Shown: positions 1 through 8,514 of the stretch, in pieces
How positions within the stretch are numbered: the first letter of the stretch is position 1
How the letters are laid out: every line of letters begins with the position of its first letter
Assembly: GCF_019039215.1 (NCBI RefSeq)
Contig: NZ_JAHNZZ010000002.1
Location: 282,247 to 346,246 of the forward strand
Direction: 5' to 3'
Length of the DNA: 64,000 bases
From: Bacillus sp. FJAT-29790
GTDB taxonomy: Bacteria; Bacillota; Bacilli; Bacillales; Cytobacillaceae
Notes under the pieces: model-generated
What the model saw: the letters and a program-made list of their open reading frames with translations, nothing else
What the model was told of the DNA's origin: nothing
Database searches by the model: none
Translations under genes and position numbers: made by a program

Positions 1-374
1 TGCACATTAATATCTATCGACTCTAATACATTTGTTAAAAAAGAAGAATCGATTAAATCAATCGAAATGCGCTCCAACGGAACTTTTTTATGATAAAATA
101 TAGAGAGTAAAGATGTCGTGATGGTCATTTCATCTTGGACTAGGTAGAGCGTAGGAATAGGTAAAGTTTCCCGATGTTTTTTCGAAAAATAATAAGGCAA
201 AGCACCTGAAAAAAAGACAGCATCGCAAGGCTTAATATTTTTTACAAGGTTAGCTGCTCCTTGTGGTTCTTGATAAATATAGGGAATCAATTCAATATTA
301 GCAACATATGGCTCAACGGATTGGATACTTTGAAAAAAATCAGCAGAGCAAATGACAGCAATTTTCGTACTCAT
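1..374 (-). CDS. Unrecognised protein, N-terminal 124 residues (cut by window edge)
   Basis: An open frame runs leftward from an ATG at 374-372 to base 1 without a stop, so only the N-terminus (begins MSTKIAVICSADFF) is present. It alternates short beta-like stretches (KIAVIC, DAVFFSG, TLYLVQ) with helices, as in a Rossmann-like or periplasmic-binding-like sensor fold; no signal peptide or membrane segment is visible. It is divergent from the dipeptide epimerase, with 104 bp between the starts, which fits a regulator of that operon. The layout loosely recalls PrpR-type sensing domains, but I cannot assign a family. Confidence 0.6.
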   Translation of the reverse strand, partial: MSTKIAVICSADFFQSIQSVEPYVANIELIPYIYQEPQGAANLVKNIKPCDAVFFSGALPYYFSKKHRETLPIPTLYLVQDEMTITTSLLSIFYHKKVPLERISIDLIDSSFLTNVLESIDINV

Positions 375-478
375 TAATTCAACTCCAAAAAAAGGGATTT
401 ACATTTTTAAATAGCGACTATTTAACGACAACTATATCAAATCATTCATTATTTTGTAAACGAAAGGAAGTCATACTA

Positions 479-1588
479 ATGAAAATTACAGCTATTCATC
501 TTTATGCCATTCATTTACCGCTTCATAACCCATTCGTCATCAGCTATGGTTCATACGACTATATGCCATCTATCATTGTGAAGATTGAAACGGACGAAGG
601 CATTGTCGGCTACGGTGAAGGGGTGGCAGACGAACATGTGACAGGGGAATCATGGGAAGGCGTTTTTCATATATTGAAAAATACATTAGCACCTACTTTA
701 CTGGGTAAAAACCCGATGGAAATCGAGAAGATTCACGATTTCATGAATAAGGCAATTTACGGGGCGCCGACTGCCAAGGCTGCAATTGATATTGCATGTT
801 TTGATATTATGGGGAAAAAACTGGAGCAGCCAGTGTATCAGTTGATCGGCGGACGGTATCATGACGAGTTTCCAATCACCCATGTGCTAAGTATTGCTGA
901 GCCTGTAGAGATGGCAGATGAAGCTGCATCAATGGTCGAAAAGGGCTACCGATCTTTTAAAATGAAAGTAGGAACAAAGGTCAGCCAAGATGTGAAGCGA
1001 ATCCAAGCTGTTCGTGAAAGAGTTGGAGAGGATATTGCGATTCGCGTAGATGTCAATCAAGGCTGGAGGAATAGTTCAACAACACTTGTGGCTTTAAACC
1101 AATTACGCGATTGCAATTTAGATTGGGTTGAACAGCCGGTAGTTGCTGATGATATTGACGGAATGGTTGAAGTAAAATCTAAGACTACTCTTCCTTTAAT
1201 GATCGATGAAGGCTTAAAAGGTTCTCGTGAAATGCTCGAAATCATCCAAAAACGCGCATCTGATAAAGTCAATATTAAATTAATGAAGTGCGGGGGAATT
1301 TATCCTGCTGTGAAGCTTGCTCATCAAGCGGAGCTTGCAGGCATCGAATGCCAAGTTGGGTCGATGGTCGAATCTTCTGTTGGATCTGCAGCAGGATTCC
1401 ATGTCGCTTTTTCCAAAAAGGTCATTACAAGTGTCGAATTAACGGGCCCCTTGAAGTTTTCAAAGGATATTGGTAATTTACACTATGATGTCCCGTTTAT
1501 CCGGTTAACTGAAAAGCCGGGATTAGGTGTCGAGGTCGATGAAGAAATACTGAGCGAATTAACCGTATTTCAGGATATTGTCCGCTAA
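479..1588 (+). CDS. Dipeptide epimerase (enolase superfamily, L-Ala-D/L-Glu epimerase type)
   Basis: A 369-residue member of the mandelate racemase/muconate lactonizing enzyme group of the enolase superfamily. The lid domain (about 1-125) is followed by a TIM barrel. Seen motifs: the KMK pair with general-base lysine K163, metal ligands D191 (DVNQGW), E218 (VEQP) and D243 (IDEG), and the opposite-face lysine K267 in NIKLMKCGG. This is the layout of dipeptide epimerases such as B. subtilis YkfB, which interconvert L,D- and L,L-dipeptides during murein peptide recycling. Exact dipeptide specificity cannot be read from sequence; an N-succinylamino-acid racemase or o-succinylbenzoate synthase is less likely. 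The ATG follows AAAGGAAG. The GNAT gene begins 15 nt after its stop, so the two are probably cotranscribed. Confidence 0.85.
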   Translation: MKITAIHLYAIHLPLHNPFVISYGSYDYMPSIIVKIETDEGIVGYGEGVADEHVTGESWEGVFHILKNTLAPTLLGKNPMEIEKIHDFMNKAIYGAPTAKAAIDIACFDIMGKKLEQPVYQLIGGRYHDEFPITHVLSIAEPVEMADEAASMVEKGYRSFKMKVGTKVSQDVKRIQAVRERVGEDIAIRVDVNQGWRNSSTTLVALNQLRDCNLDWVEQPVVADDIDGMVEVKSKTTLPLMIDEGLKGSREMLEIIQKRASDKVNIKLMKCGGIYPAVKLAHQAELAGIECQVGSMVESSVGSAAGFHVAFSKKVITSVELTGPLKFSKDIGNLHYDVPFIRLTEKPGLGVEVDEEILSELTVFQDIVR

Positions 1589-1603
1589 AAAGGAGGGAAA
1601 TTT

Positions 1604-2311
1604 GTGAACCATATTTATGAAGGTACACTCAATAAAAACGGTCAGGAGGGGCCCCTTCCATTTAGAGTTCGCACTTTAAATAGCGATCATTTGCCTGCTA
1701 TTTTAAACGTACAAGAAGAAGTTCTTCTTCAATTACAGGGCAAAGATACGCTGCAGCCACTTACGAAAGAAGAATTTGAATTTATTTTAACAGGAAAGGG
1801 ACTAATGATAGGTGCATTTGATGAGGAGAAGCTCATTGCATTTCGAGCGTTATTAGTTCCTCCGATCGATGAAGAACACTTAGGGATAGATATCGGGCTA
1901 CCAGAGGAGGAATTATCCAGGGTAATCTACCAGGAAATTTCGAATGTCCTCCCAGCCTACCGGGGAAATCAGCTGCAAAAGATCCTTGCGACCCTTATTA
2001 TGCAGGAATTAGCTAAGAGTAATCACGGCTACCGATATGTTTGCTGTACAGTTGCACCATTTAATATGCCGAGCTTAAAAGATAAGTTTGCTCAAGGGAT
2101 GGAAATCGGTGCGTTAAAGGAGAAATATGGCGGAAGCCTGCGCTATGTTTTTATGAAGGATTTGAAAGAATCCGAGCCTCAAGAATTCGGAGAAATCACG
2201 TCTATCCTAATGAGTGACACAGCCGCCCAACAAGCCAAACTCACCGAGGGCTGGCGCGGTGTAACAATGGAAGAACGTGAAGGCACAATGTGGGTTGTAT
2301 TTGGACGGTAA
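1604..2311 (+). CDS. GNAT family N-acetyltransferase
   Basis: 235 residues with the GNAT pattern: an N-terminal substrate region, a central strand VLPAYRGNQLQKILATLIM carrying the acetyl-CoA pyrophosphate-binding R/Q-x-x-G-x type turn (YRGNQL, about residue 122), and a late strand with a conserved tyrosine region. Start is GTG at 1604 after a strong AAGGAGGG. It lies 15 nt downstream of the dipeptide epimerase and before a strong terminator, so it is the second gene of that operon. A role in acetylating a murein-derived amino acid or peptide is inference from neighbourhood only. Confidence 0.75.
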   Translation: MNHIYEGTLNKNGQEGPLPFRVRTLNSDHLPAILNVQEEVLLQLQGKDTLQPLTKEEFEFILTGKGLMIGAFDEEKLIAFRALLVPPIDEEHLGIDIGLPEEELSRVIYQEISNVLPAYRGNQLQKILATLIMQELAKSNHGYRYVCCTVAPFNMPSLKDKFAQGMEIGALKEKYGGSLRYVFMKDLKESEPQEFGEITSILMSDTAAQQAKLTEGWRGVTMEEREGTMWVVFGR

Positions 2312-2336
2312 GGGGTATTTAATCAGTTAGAACGCT

Positions 2337-2377
2337 AAAAAGCGTTATGCATTCTTCCATGCGTAACGCTTTTTTTC
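2337..2377 (+). terminator. Rho-independent terminator after epimerase/GNAT operon
   Basis: AGCGTTATGCAT at 2341-2352 pairs with ATGCGTAACGCT at 2359-2370 around a 6-nt loop, preceded by A residues and followed by seven T residues. Confidence 0.9.
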
Positions 2378-2583
2378 TTCGTTTCCGGGGTTAATTTTTC
2401 AAGATAGAATATGAAGTTTATCTATTTTTCGGTATAACGTGCGAAGACTTATGCCTAAGTCTAGCTGCCCCTTTTGTTTAGTAACTGTTATTAACTAATT
2501 ATTTGAATAATGTTTTATATCAGGAATGGAGGGTATTACATTTACTATACAAAATTAGTAATGAAGAAAAGGGGATAGGTAGA

Positions 2584-4092
2584 ATGATTATGAACGAAAT
2601 GATGACAGGATGGTACTCGTACTTTCACCAACTTCCAAGCTTTTTATTGGCACTTCTCGTATTATTGATTGGCTGGCTTATCGCTAAAAGTATCGGAAAA
2701 GGTGCAGAAGCTGCTTTAAAGAAAACTAGTTTTGATGATCAGCTGTTTTCAAACTTTGGAAAGAGAAAGTACTCATCTGAATTAATTATTGGAAAAATTG
2801 TTTACTATCTTCTGCTGGTTTTTGTGTGGATTATCTTTTTTAATATGCTGAGCTTAAGCTTTATTGCAACACCGCTCATTCAAATGTTATCCACCATCAC
2901 AGCAGCCATTCCAAACCTATTAAAAGCTGCTCTGATTTTACTGCTTGCCTGGGTGGCAGCATTTCTCCTTCGTATGCTGTTTAAAAAGGGAACAGCACTG
3001 TTCCACTTAGAACGCCGTTTAGTAAAATGGAATATCGCAAATAGTGAAGTTGACGCGATGAACAAGGTTAACAGTATTGCCAAAGCCCTCTTCTATTTTG
3101 TTCTGGTGCTATTCTTACCTGGGGTATTAGATGCATTACAAATTAAAGGGATTTCAGAACCATTCGCACAATCTCTTACAATCCTTCTAGCATTTATACC
3201 TAAGTTATTTGCTGCAGCTCTGATTGTTTTTGTCGGCTGGCTTATAGCTAAAATTGTTCGTGATATATTAACGAACTTTCTAATAAGTATTGGTACGGAA
3301 AGACTCGGTCAGCGTTTGGGATTAATAGAAAAAATAGAAGGTACAGGTCTTTCAAGTATCATTGGAAATATTGTGTTTATTTTAATCTTAATTCCTACGA
3401 TTATAACTGCCCTAGAAAAACTTGAACTAAAAGGAATTTCTGATCCAGCAATAGCAATGCTCCATGATGTGCTAGCACTCATTCCAAACATCGCTGTTGC
3501 TGTTATTCTGATCTTAGTTGGCTTAGAGCTTGGAAAATGGGTGGAGAGAATCGTCGCTCAAATGCTTGGGCGTTTAGGGTTTAACGGTATATTTCAGCAT
3601 ATGGGTATTGGCTCATTAAATCCAGAGCAATCCAAGTACACTCTTTCTCAAATTGTTGGTTTGTTTGTAAAAGTTGTTCTCGTTTTAATGTTTACAGTTG
3701 AAGCATTACAGATTGTCCAACTAGGGTTCTTAGTAACTCTCGCAACAGGTGTAATTGCTTATTTACCGATGCTGTTTGCGGCACTTGTTATTTTAGGAGT
3801 TGGATTATATTTAGGCAATTTAGTAGAACGTATTCTGCAAAATATTTTAAAGAACAGATACTCCCGTACCTTCGCATCTGTTGCAAAGTATGCAATATTA
3901 TCCATTACAGTCTTTATGGCATTAGATCAACTTGGTGTTGCGCACTCCATCGTAAATGCCGCATTTATCCTTATACTGGGAGGATTAGCGTTAGCATTTG
4001 GACTTGCATTCGGCCTGGGTGGAAAAGATTTTGCTTCAAAATATTTACGTAAACTAGATAATAAAATAGATGAAGAAAATAATAGCATATAA
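2584..4092 (+). CDS. Conserved TM-helix repeat protein (CmpX/mechanosensitive-channel-like)
   Basis: 502 residues, almost wholly hydrophobic. The same unit recurs five times: a proline-containing turn, a hydrophobic helix, then a G-x-x-L/I-x-K/R/N end (for example LLIGWLIAKSIGKGAE, FVGWLIAKIVRDIL, ILVGLELGKWVERIV, ILGVGLYLGNLVERIL). This is the conserved TM helix family (PF05552 type) found in CmpX-like proteins and related to MscS channels; a small-conductance osmotic channel is the likely role, but no classical MscS beta-domain follows. I chose ATG 2584, preceded by AAAAGGGG, over a TTG 81 nt upstream that lacks a ribosome binding site. The gene stands alone between two terminators. Confidence 0.75.
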   Translation: MIMNEMMTGWYSYFHQLPSFLLALLVLLIGWLIAKSIGKGAEAALKKTSFDDQLFSNFGKRKYSSELIIGKIVYYLLLVFVWIIFFNMLSLSFIATPLIQMLSTITAAIPNLLKAALILLLAWVAAFLLRMLFKKGTALFHLERRLVKWNIANSEVDAMNKVNSIAKALFYFVLVLFLPGVLDALQIKGISEPFAQSLTILLAFIPKLFAAALIVFVGWLIAKIVRDILTNFLISIGTERLGQRLGLIEKIEGTGLSSIIGNIVFILILIPTIITALEKLELKGISDPAIAMLHDVLALIPNIAVAVILILVGLELGKWVERIVAQMLGRLGFNGIFQHMGIGSLNPEQSKYTLSQIVGLFVKVVLVLMFTVEALQIVQLGFLVTLATGVIAYLPMLFAALVILGVGLYLGNLVERILQNILKNRYSRTFASVAKYAILSITVFMALDQLGVAHSIVNAAFILILGGLALAFGLAFGLGGKDFASKYLRKLDNKIDEENNSI

Positions 4093-4142
4093 AACCAAAA
4101 AATAGAGAAGAAGGGCAAATCTTTCCCGATCGAATGAAATTT

Positions 4143-4188
4143 AAAAATAACAATCCGAAACTTACATGATTTCGGATTGTTATTTTTG
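4143..4188. terminator. Terminator hairpin between convergent genes
   Basis: Arms AAAAATAACAATCCGAAA (4143-4160) and TTTCGGATTGTTATTTTT (4170-4187) are perfectly complementary with a 9-nt loop. A and T tracts on both sides allow use in both directions. Confidence 0.9.
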
Positions 4189-4294
4189 TAGATAGATAGG
4201 AGGTGTAGGCCTTACTTATGAAGTAAAAAGAATAAATTCATTTTTTCACCTTACAAAAAAATGGTTGGGGTAATAATCTGCCCCAACTCTTCTA

Positions 4295-4564
4295 TCACTG
4301 GATTTTCTCATTATAAAATTGCACTGAATACATAGCCCCTTCACTAACCATATTGTTATCTTCCAGATCATGCGGATGAGGATTTCCTCCCTTTTCGATC
4401 GGCAGATTTTTACTTTTATCGAAAATGGTAGGCTTAATTTTCCGTTTCCATTCTCTAAGTAAATTTTCAGCCTTTATTCTGTTCGGTTTTGAAGATAACC
4501 AAATCACGGCAGATACTCCTATTCCTGCGGCCATTATTGTTTTCATAGGGGAAATTTGTCTCAT
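4295..4564 (-). CDS. Small hypothetical protein with N-terminal membrane segment, probable SigB target
   Basis: 89 residues. Residues about 6-22 form one hydrophobic helix (TIMAAGIGVSAVIWLSS); the rest is soluble and ends in a conserved-looking tail (NMVSEGAMYSVQFYNEKIQ). I recognise no named family. Start ATG at 4564 follows AAAGGAGGT; an upstream ATG nine codons earlier has no such site. A SigB-type promoter lies 76 nt upstream (4640-4664) and the gene is close to the sigB operon, so a general-stress role is plausible but inferred. Confidence 0.65.
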   Translation of the reverse strand: MRQISPMKTIMAAGIGVSAVIWLSSKPNRIKAENLLREWKRKIKPTIFDKSKNLPIEKGGNPHPHDLEDNNMVSEGAMYSVQFYNEKIQ

Positions 4565-4639
4565 AACAGGACCTCCTTTAGATTTTAACAATCTTATAAA
4601 ATAGCAGTTATTTCGACTTAAGTTCTATTTATCTTATGA

Positions 4640-4664
4640 TTACCCGATTCGTTTCTTTTAAAAC
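4640..4664 (-). promoter_or_regulatory. Candidate SigB promoter for the 89-residue protein gene
   Basis: Read on the minus strand: GTTTTA (4664-4659), 13-nt spacer, GGGTAA (4645-4640). The SigB consensus known from B. subtilis is GTTTAA-N12-15-GGGTAT. The predicted transcript would begin about 70 nt before the start codon. Confidence 0.6.
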
Positions 4665-4722
4665 ATTTTTTTCAAAGTTTCATTTATTCAACAATCGGGG
4701 ATTTAGATAAAAGAACTTTCCA

Positions 4723-5136
4723 TTATTGAGCCGGGTCAGGAATTAGATTTTCTTCCAGCAGCTCGCTCCCAGTTTTAGCATTCTTCATTTCTTTGCCAAG
4801 CCTTTTCATTTCGTCGAAATCCTGTGCCATAGAGCTATTGTTGGATTCCTCTAATGATTGGGGTGCTGAATCAAGGAACAGCCGCTCTAACTCAATCAGC
4901 TTATCGAGGGCAGATCTGTGAACATGAAGCGGCACAGTTTCATTTTCTTTAAAGGCGGCTTCCTCGAAATGAACAACCGTATGGCCTTGTTCGTAAGCTG
5001 ACGTATTTATATACAGAGGATAAGAGGCCCCTGTCACATCACTAATGATATTCAATCGATACGTTGATTTCTCTAAAAATTCCACTCGTTCCAACCCATG
5101 ATCGGCAAAATGCTGATTTAGTGTTTCTTTATCCAT
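4723..5136 (-). CDS. Hypothetical acidic soluble protein
   Basis: 137 residues, no signal peptide or membrane segment. The N-terminal 90 residues look like a compact alpha/beta domain (HGLERVEFLEKSTYRLNII); the C-terminal third is charged and probably helical or disordered (AQDFDEMKRLGKEMKNAK). Start ATG follows TAGGAGGAGATAGTA. No family recognised. A weak SigB-like promoter lies upstream at 5173-5197, so it may belong with the neighbouring stress genes. Confidence 0.6.
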   Translation of the reverse strand: MDKETLNQHFADHGLERVEFLEKSTYRLNIISDVTGASYPLYINTSAYEQGHTVVHFEEAAFKENETVPLHVHRSALDKLIELERLFLDSAPQSLEESNNSSMAQDFDEMKRLGKEMKNAKTGSELLEENLIPDPAQ

Positions 5137-5172
5137 TACTATCTCCTCCTAAAAATGATTTCTTTTAGTATG

Positions 5173-5197
5173 TAACCCTATTTTAGGGGTTTGAAAC
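5173..5197 (-). promoter_or_regulatory. Weak SigB-like promoter for the 137-residue protein gene
   Basis: Minus strand: GTTTCA (5197-5192), 13-nt spacer, GGGTTA (5178-5173). Both boxes deviate from consensus. The AACCC/GGGTT pair also forms a small dyad, which could explain the resemblance. Confidence 0.3.
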
Positions 5198-5428
5198 AAA
5201 AGGAGATTCTTTTTTTTAGCTAGTGGAAAGTTTAACTTTTTGTGCAAGCTAAAGTAAGTTTCGACAAAATATAAAAATTCAAGTTTATTCATCGCATAAA
5301 AATAACTAAGCCATTCGCCAAAGGACTTGGGTAGTATCAAGTTTGTCCTAATATCACAAAGAAAACAGCTTATATAATTGGGTCTAAATGACTAGGTCAT
5401 CGTATTTATATGTTTAGATAGTATAAAT

Positions 5429-5437
5429 TGGTATAAT
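5429..5437 (+). promoter_or_regulatory. Extended -10 promoter before rsbRA
   Basis: TGGTATAAT, an extended -10 with perfect TATAAT (5432-5437), 52 nt before the rsbRA start. No good -35 is visible, as is common with extended -10 elements. This would be the vegetative SigA promoter that expresses the whole operon, as in B. subtilis. Confidence 0.55.
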
Positions 5438-5488
5438 ACTGGCAAGAAAATAGTCATTTGAATAAATGTTTAGGAGAGGAGAATTTAG

Positions 5489-6316
5489 ATGGATAAAACA
5501 AATTATTTTGTCGACTATATTCAAACAAACCGAGAACAGCTTTTAAATGAATGGACGGAAAAACTTATAAATATAGATGAGCAAAAAGTATCAAGTGTGC
5601 TATCAGACCAAGTCTATATTAATATTTGTAATGAATATATAAATATATTAGTTAATAATTTTATGAATCAAGATAAAAACCTTATCAGCAAGATGAGTGC
5701 TTTCTCTCAAAAAATGGTTCAATTAAGCTGGACTTTAGCTTTTATTATGGAAAGTTTAACTGAATTTGGAAAGGTTCTATTCTTTCAGATGACTAAGGAT
5801 GCTTCTGAAAAGGAAAAAATTGAATTTGTTTGGGCTTATGATAAATGGATTAGTCCTATTAATAATGAAGTGTTTAATCAGTATGCATCATCTTGGCAAA
5901 AAACAGTCTCCTTACAGAAAATTGCGCTTCAGGAGCTATCCGCACCACTTATCCCCATTTTTGATAATATTACGGTAATGCCTTTAGTTGGAACAATTGA
6001 TACAGAAAGAGCAAAATGCATTATGGAAAATTTATTACAAGGTGTTGTTAAGCATCGGGCACAGGTTGTATTAATTGATATTACAGGAGTTCCAGTGGTA
6101 GATACGATGGTGGCCCACCATATTATTCAGGCTTCTGAGGCTGTAAGGCTAGTGGGAGCAAAATGTTTGATCGTTGGGATTCGGCCGGAGATTGCACAAA
6201 CAATTGTTAATTTAGGAATAAATTTAAATCAAGTCATTACAAAAAACAGTTTGCAAAAAGGGATTGAAGCTGCCTTGGAAATGACAAATCGAAAGATCAT
6301 ATCAATGGGGGAATAA
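5489..6316 (+). CDS. rsbRA: RsbRA stressosome co-antagonist
   Basis: 275 residues: an N-terminal non-heme globin-like sensor domain (about 1-140), a linker helix (TVSLQKIALQELSAPLIP) and a C-terminal STAS domain (about 150-265). T172 in GTIDTERAK and T206 in VVDTMV align with T171 and T205 of B. subtilis RsbRA, the residues RsbT phosphorylates. RsbR and RsbS form the stressosome that holds RsbT until stress releases it to activate RsbU. Start ATG follows AGGAGAGGAG. First gene of an eight-gene operon; rsbS begins 3 nt after its stop. Confidence 0.95.
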   Translation: MDKTNYFVDYIQTNREQLLNEWTEKLINIDEQKVSSVLSDQVYINICNEYINILVNNFMNQDKNLISKMSAFSQKMVQLSWTLAFIMESLTEFGKVLFFQMTKDASEKEKIEFVWAYDKWISPINNEVFNQYASSWQKTVSLQKIALQELSAPLIPIFDNITVMPLVGTIDTERAKCIMENLLQGVVKHRAQVVLIDITGVPVVDTMVAHHIIQASEAVRLVGAKCLIVGIRPEIAQTIVNLGINLNQVITKNSLQKGIEAALEMTNRKIISMGE

Positions 6317-6319
6317 TAC

Positions 6320-6682
6320 ATGGTTGCCAGAATACCAATCCTAAAGTTATATAACTGCCTGCTTGTCTCTATTCAGTGGGAGCTTGATGATCAAACAGCA
6401 TTACAATTTCAAGAAGAACTGCTTCACAAAATTCATGAAACAGAAGCGAACGGTGTAGTGATCGATTTAACGTCTGTTGATGTCATTGATTCGTTTATTG
6501 CAAAAGTTCTTGGTGATGTCATTAGTATGTCCAAACTGATGGGGGTGAAAGTGGTTTTGACTGGTATCCAGCCAGCTGTAGCGATTACACTAGTTGAACT
6601 AGGAATTCACCTTCAAGATGTCCAAACCGCACTAGATTTAGAAAAGGGGCTGGAAAAATTACAGCGGGAGTTGGGGGAGTAA
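6320..6682 (+). CDS. rsbS: RsbS stressosome scaffold antagonist
   Basis: 120 residues, a single STAS domain. S58 in VIDSFIAK corresponds to the serine phosphorylated by RsbT (S59 in B. subtilis). RsbS forms the stressosome core with RsbR and binds RsbT; its phosphorylation frees RsbT. The start ATG lies 3 nt after rsbRA, and rsbT follows after 3 nt, so translation of the three is probably coupled to give fixed stoichiometry. Confidence 0.95.
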   Translation: MVARIPILKLYNCLLVSIQWELDDQTALQFQEELLHKIHETEANGVVIDLTSVDVIDSFIAKVLGDVISMSKLMGVKVVLTGIQPAVAITLVELGIHLQDVQTALDLEKGLEKLQRELGE

Positions 6683-6685
6683 CGC

Positions 6686-7087
6686 ATGGAGAACGAATCC
6701 TATGTAAAAATTATAACAGAATGGGATATCGTTGCAGCTAGGCAACTGGGAAGAAACATCGCCAAAGAGCTTGGATTTGGTACAGTTGACCAAGCAAGAA
6801 TCACGACATCGATTTCTGAGCTTGCACGTAATATTTATTTATATGCCGGACAAGGTGAGATATGGATTGAACGCATAAATGAATTTGGTAAACGTGGTTT
6901 AATTGTTGTAGCTGTTGATAATGGACCAGGAATTCAGGATATTAGAAGAGTGATGGAGGATGGATTTTCAACATCAGGTGGTTTAGGGGCAGGATTACCA
7001 GGGGTTAAACGCTTAATGGATGAATTTGATATTACATCATCAACAGGGGAAGGTACGAATATCCAGGTAGTGAAATGGCTTCGATAG
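6686..7087 (+). CDS. rsbT: RsbT serine/threonine kinase and RsbU activator
   Basis: 133 residues, GHKL-type ATP-binding domain: N-box ELARNIYLYAGQGE (about 49-62), DNGPGI (about 78) and the glycine lid GGLGAGLPGVKRLMDEF. RsbT phosphorylates RsbS and RsbR; once released it binds the RsbU N-terminus and activates that phosphatase. Length matches B. subtilis RsbT. A distant paralogue is encoded at 48357-48779 in this window. Confidence 0.95.
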   Translation: MENESYVKIITEWDIVAARQLGRNIAKELGFGTVDQARITTSISELARNIYLYAGQGEIWIERINEFGKRGLIVVAVDNGPGIQDIRRVMEDGFSTSGGLGAGLPGVKRLMDEFDITSSTGEGTNIQVVKWLR

Positions 7088-7101
7088 GAGGATGTTAGTG
7101 C

Positions 7102-8109
7102 ATGGATTTTAAAGATGTTTTAGAAGCAAGTTACCGGGAAATACTTCGCAGCTATCTTAAAGAATCATCCGAAACAGCTTTGTACCAAGGACAAAAATTT
7201 AGCAGAAAATCAATTGAACACCAAATACCCCCAGAAGAAATCATCAGTTTACATTGTAAAGTTTTGAAAGAACTTTTTCCTGATATTCAAAAAGAGGTTT
7301 TATCTTCCTTCGACTTTCTCTTAGAGTTTATGATGGACTATGGCTTAGCCTACCAGGAACATCAAAGCTTACGAGATCAGCAGTTTGAAATGAAATCAGA
7401 AATTCAAATTGCGGCAAGCATCCAAGAAAATCTATTAGAAACCCCAATTCCTCAAATTGACGATTTAGATATTGGAGCGATAAGTGTTCCTGCAAAGCAA
7501 ATGAATGGAGATTATCACCACTTTATTCATGATGGACAAATTATTAATATAGCCATTGCAGATGTAATAGGAAAAGGAATACCTGCAGCTATTTGTATGT
7601 CAATGATAAAATATGCGATGGATAGTTTACCAGAGTCTAGGAAAAACCCTCACCATGTTTTAGAAAATTTAAATAGTGTCGTAGAAAATAATGTTGATTC
7701 AGGAATGTTTATTACCATGTTTTATGGAATGTACGATACAGTAAAACATTCATTTGCTTATGCTTCAGCAGGGCATGAGCAAGGGTTTTATTATCATTCC
7801 TTAACAAATTCCTATGAGGACCTCATTACAAAAGGTCTCGTGTTAGGTGTTGATCAAAACATAAAATATGATCAATATGAAAAACAGGTGGAACCTGGGG
7901 ATATGATTGTTTTATTATCGGACGGAGTGACTGAATCAAGGACAGATGATGGTTTTATGGAACGTTCGTTTATAACAGATTTAATCCAGAAGTATAAGCA
8001 ATTGTCCGCCCAAGAAATGGTTGAAAAAATCTATCGTGATATTGAAAAAATGCAGAATTTTGAAATGAGTGATGATTTTACACTTATTATTATAAAACGA
8101 AAGGTTTAA
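7102..8109 (+). CDS. rsbU: RsbU PP2C-type phosphatase of RsbV
   Basis: 335 residues. The N-terminal helical RsbT-binding domain (about 1-85) is followed by a PPM/SpoIIE phosphatase domain with metal-binding aspartates in IADVIGKGIPAA and LLSDGVTESRTDDGF, and a final DDFTLIIIKR motif. When bound by RsbT it dephosphorylates RsbV-P, starting SigB release. Its start is 14 nt after rsbT, preceded by AGGAGG. Its last codons and stop (GTTTAA) double as the -35 box of the internal SigB promoter. Confidence 0.95.
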   Translation: MDFKDVLEASYREILRSYLKESSETALYQGQKFSRKSIEHQIPPEEIISLHCKVLKELFPDIQKEVLSSFDFLLEFMMDYGLAYQEHQSLRDQQFEMKSEIQIAASIQENLLETPIPQIDDLDIGAISVPAKQMNGDYHHFIHDGQIINIAIADVIGKGIPAAICMSMIKYAMDSLPESRKNPHHVLENLNSVVENNVDSGMFITMFYGMYDTVKHSFAYASAGHEQGFYYHSLTNSYEDLITKGLVLGVDQNIKYDQYEKQVEPGDMIVLLSDGVTESRTDDGFMERSFITDLIQKYKQLSAQEMVEKIYRDIEKMQNFEMSDDFTLIIIKRKV

Positions 8110-8129
8110 TATTCAATTGGTGCGGGTAA
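8104..8129 (+). promoter_or_regulatory. SigB autoregulatory promoter before rsbV
   Basis: GTTTAA (8104-8109), 14-nt spacer, GGGTAA (8124-8129), 41 nt before the rsbV start. It stands at the same operon position as the SigB-dependent promoter of B. subtilis, so rsbV-rsbW-sigB-rsbX can be amplified by SigB itself. The -35 hexamer contains the rsbU stop codon. Confidence 0.9.
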
Positions 8130-8169
8130 GTATTTCAATAGATTGATATTATTTTCCTGAGGTGAATCA

Positions 8170-8514
8170 ATGAATATAAAAGTAGATAAAAATCATAATA
8201 ATGAGGAAACATTCGTTTTTGTTGCAGGGGAAATAGATGCATTTACTGCTCCGAAGCTAAGGGAGGAATTATTACCACTTGCTGAAGGGCAAAATAAATC
8301 CCTCATAGTCAGTCTAAAAGATGTGTCATATATAGATAGTACTGGTCTAGGTGTATTTATTGGTTTAATCAAATTAGTAAAGAAAAATGATGGTGAATTA
8401 AAGCTAGTTAACTTGTCGGGTCGATTAGAACGACTCTTCCAAATTACAGGTTTAAGTAACATCATTGATATTTCTTCTAACTCAGAGGTGGGGGACAATG
8501 AAACAATTGGTTGA
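8170..8514 (+). CDS. rsbV: RsbV anti-anti-sigma factor
   Basis: 114 residues, one STAS domain. S57 in YIDSTGLG is the serine phosphorylated by RsbW. Unphosphorylated RsbV binds RsbW and frees SigB; phosphorylated RsbV cannot. Start ATG follows GAGGTGAATCA. Its 3-prime end overlaps rsbW by 17 nt, implying coupled translation of the anti-sigma factor and its antagonist. Confidence 0.95.
   Translation: MNIKVDKNHNNEETFVFVAGEIDAFTAPKLREELLPLAEGQNKSLIVSLKDVSYIDSTGLGVFIGLIKLVKKNDGELKLVNLSGRLERLFQITGLSNIIDISSNSEVGDNETIG

Noticed and set aside
5149-5340. 63-residue minus-strand ORF next to the 137-residue gene
   Set aside because: No ribosome site, low-complexity composition, and it contains the promoter-like region of the neighbouring gene.
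8465-8497. Longer RsbW start
   Set aside because: The 160-residue form from 8498 has a strong ribosome site and matches the B. subtilis length and N-terminus.
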